A stretch of 24,675 bases of DNA. It comes from JBDKGV01 sp039798005. Lineage in GTDB: Bacteria > Fibrobacterota > Fibrobacteria > UBA5070. Numbering within the stretch: the first letter of the stretch is position 1; each line of letters begins with the position of its first letter. Where the stretch lies: assembly GCA_039798005.1 (NCBI GenBank), contig JBDKGV010000013.1:1-24675 (forward strand). The letters are read 5' to 3'. The position numbers were made by a program, and so were the translations under genes. The notes under the pieces were generated by a model, which made no database searches, was not told the DNA's origin, and saw only the letters and a program-made list of their open reading frames with translations. Positions 23,643 through 24,675 of the stretch are shown piece after piece.

Positions 23643-24675
23643 ATGTCCACAAGCCTTTTCCACCGCATCACGACGAACCGCATCGGCTTGATCATGGTGT
23701 CACTGCTCATGGCTATGCTTGCCGCCTGCGACTCCACGACCTCCTCCGACTCACCCACACAAGTAGATCCCAAGGTGGTGGCACAGGAAGATCCTACCGT
23801 GGTGGCCGAGCGGGCGACGCTCGACACTCTTCTCTCCACCCTGCCGTACACCATGGATGCCCCCATCCAAGAGATCGCAAGCCGTTTGGATCTCCGCCGA
23901 AACTTCGACTTCTCCCTGCCCTCCGGGATCGACACCACGCTTCTGTCCGACTGCTTGTCCGGAGCCGTCCGTTGCTCCAGCTCAACCCTCGATGGAAAAA
24001 CCATCATCCAAAACGGTGACTACTACAGCTACTACGGCGCCCATCGACAAGCCATCTACCCGGCCAGCCCAACTCTTGACCTGCTGTTGGACTCGACGAC
24101 AAGGACTGCACACATGGAAGATCTTCCATCGGTCGAAGCGACCTTGATCTCGTCGCGTTACAGCTGGAGCGAATACCATCCGAAACAATCACTCAGTCGC
24201 GTCGAGCGGACCACTTTCTCGAGAACCCTCAAGGATGGGGCGATGTTCAGCACCTACCAATCTGAAACGGGAACGATCTTTGACAAGGTGGCCAGGTCCG
24301 TCACGATCCGCTCCATCGACGGCATCGCGCTCGGACTGAGCCAAGGCAGCCGCCCAGCGATCGTGAATGGGCCATCGTACGGGCTGGAATGGACTGCTGT
24401 CGGTTCCGCCATCCAACCAAAAGCCGATACCATGGGAACGGCGGAGGTTCGCTGGTCCTCCTCCGGTGGCGATTCGATCCATGGAATGGTCCGGTTCGAG
24501 GGTGGGAAATCGAAACTTCTGAACTTGCAGGCCAGAAAACTGAGCGGCTACGACTCGATCTGGCTGAGGGCACCCGATTGCCTCGTGCTGGTCAAGGCCA
24601 AGGACACCATTTTCGTTTGGTGGCATGGAACGGACATGAAAGCCCCGACCTTCGACAGCCTCGCTTTCCATTTCA
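23643..24675 (+). CDS. Lipoprotein of unknown function (3' partial)
   Basis: The frame is open for 344 codons and runs off the right edge. The start ATG has GGAGAG about 7 bases upstream. The signal peptide (RITTNRIGLIMVSLLMAML) ends in the lipobox LAAC with Cys29, followed by a Ser/Thr/Asp/Pro-rich linker, so a lipid-anchored envelope protein is expected. The mature part includes SLPSGIDTTLLSDCLSGAVRCSS, a Tyr-rich YYSYYGAHR stretch, and SPTLDLLLDS. I recognise no family. Reverse-strand reading frames across it (23489-24007, 24189-24671) are shadows. It is divergent from the FISUMP pair. Confidence 0.82.
   Translation, partial: MSTSLFHRITTNRIGLIMVSLLMAMLAACDSTTSSDSPTQVDPKVVAQEDPTVVAERATLDTLLSTLPYTMDAPIQEIASRLDLRRNFDFSLPSGIDTTLLSDCLSGAVRCSSSTLDGKTIIQNGDYYSYYGAHRQAIYPASPTLDLLLDSTTRTAHMEDLPSVEATLISSRYSWSEYHPKQSLSRVERTTFSRTLKDGAMFSTYQSETGTIFDKVARSVTIRSIDGIALGLSQGSRPAIVNGPSYGLEWTAVGSAIQPKADTMGTAEVRWSSSGGDSIHGMVRFEGGKSKLLNLQARKLSGYDSIWLRAPDCLVLVKAKDTIFVWWHGTDMKAPTFDSLAFHF

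Noticed and set aside
23489..24007. Minus-strand 172-codon ORF at the right end
   Set aside because: It overlaps the plus-strand lipoprotein gene, which has an RBS, signal peptide and lipobox; the minus-strand product is Arg/Ser-rich and featureless.
21405..24675. A complete diversity-generating retroelement in this window
   Set aside because: No reverse-transcriptase ORF and no second short copy of the FISUMP 3' region (template repeat) could be found here; only the target-like genes are visible.

Overview
The window reads as a chromosomal segment of a GC-rich, diderm, probably Fibrobacterota bacterium. The lineage call is an inference. It rests on two neighbouring genes for the Fibrobacter succinogenes major paralogous (FISUMP) domain, several lipoprotein and beta-barrel genes that imply an outer membrane, and a CIRCE-controlled groESL operon. 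No rRNA, tRNA, CRISPR array, transposase or integrase was seen. Most genes abut or overlap by 1-4 bases.

Layout. 1-5.8 kb (+): a soluble MgtE-N/CBS protein (cut by the left edge), an Nramp-family transporter of the magnesium-type subgroup, a DUF1460 secreted protein, a triple-PAS/degenerate-GGDEF/EAL phosphodiesterase, a DUF2721 membrane protein and a possible 29-residue cationic peptide, closed by a terminator. 5.9-9.15 kb (-): three envelope genes in a tightly overlapping operon (lipoprotein, predicted outer-membrane protein, endonuclease/exonuclease/phosphatase-fold lipoprotein). 9.24-11.3 kb (+): an Omp85-like barrel protein and a small exported protein. 11.4-13.9 kb (+): a receiver/HATPase regulator overlapping dnaX, then ybaB/ebfC. 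14.05-16.0 kb (-): TatD-like hydrolase and a CNNM/CorC-type protein. 16.1-19.1 kb (+): a PurS-PurL fusion. 19.2-21.4 kb (+): promoter, CIRCE, groES, a repeat-bearing spacer, groEL. 21.4-21.84 kb: a gene-free, structure-dense stretch with two copies of a 68-bp element and a UUCG-loop terminator. 21.84-23.25 kb (-): two FISUMP genes. 23.64 kb to the right edge (+): a lipoprotein gene that runs off the window.

The most interesting signal is in the FISUMP pair. The first 246 bp, including the ribosome binding site, are 96% identical. The middle is diverged with many silent changes. In the last 44 codons the pattern reverses: 18 codons change the amino acid and only one change is silent, mostly at codon positions 1 and 2 and mostly at sites where one copy has A. 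That is the footprint expected of a diversity-generating retroelement (DGR) variable region, or of cassette exchange among paralogues. Each gene also has a strong hairpin directly after its stop codon. No reverse transcriptase or template repeat lies in this window, so the DGR reading is a testable inference, not a demonstration.
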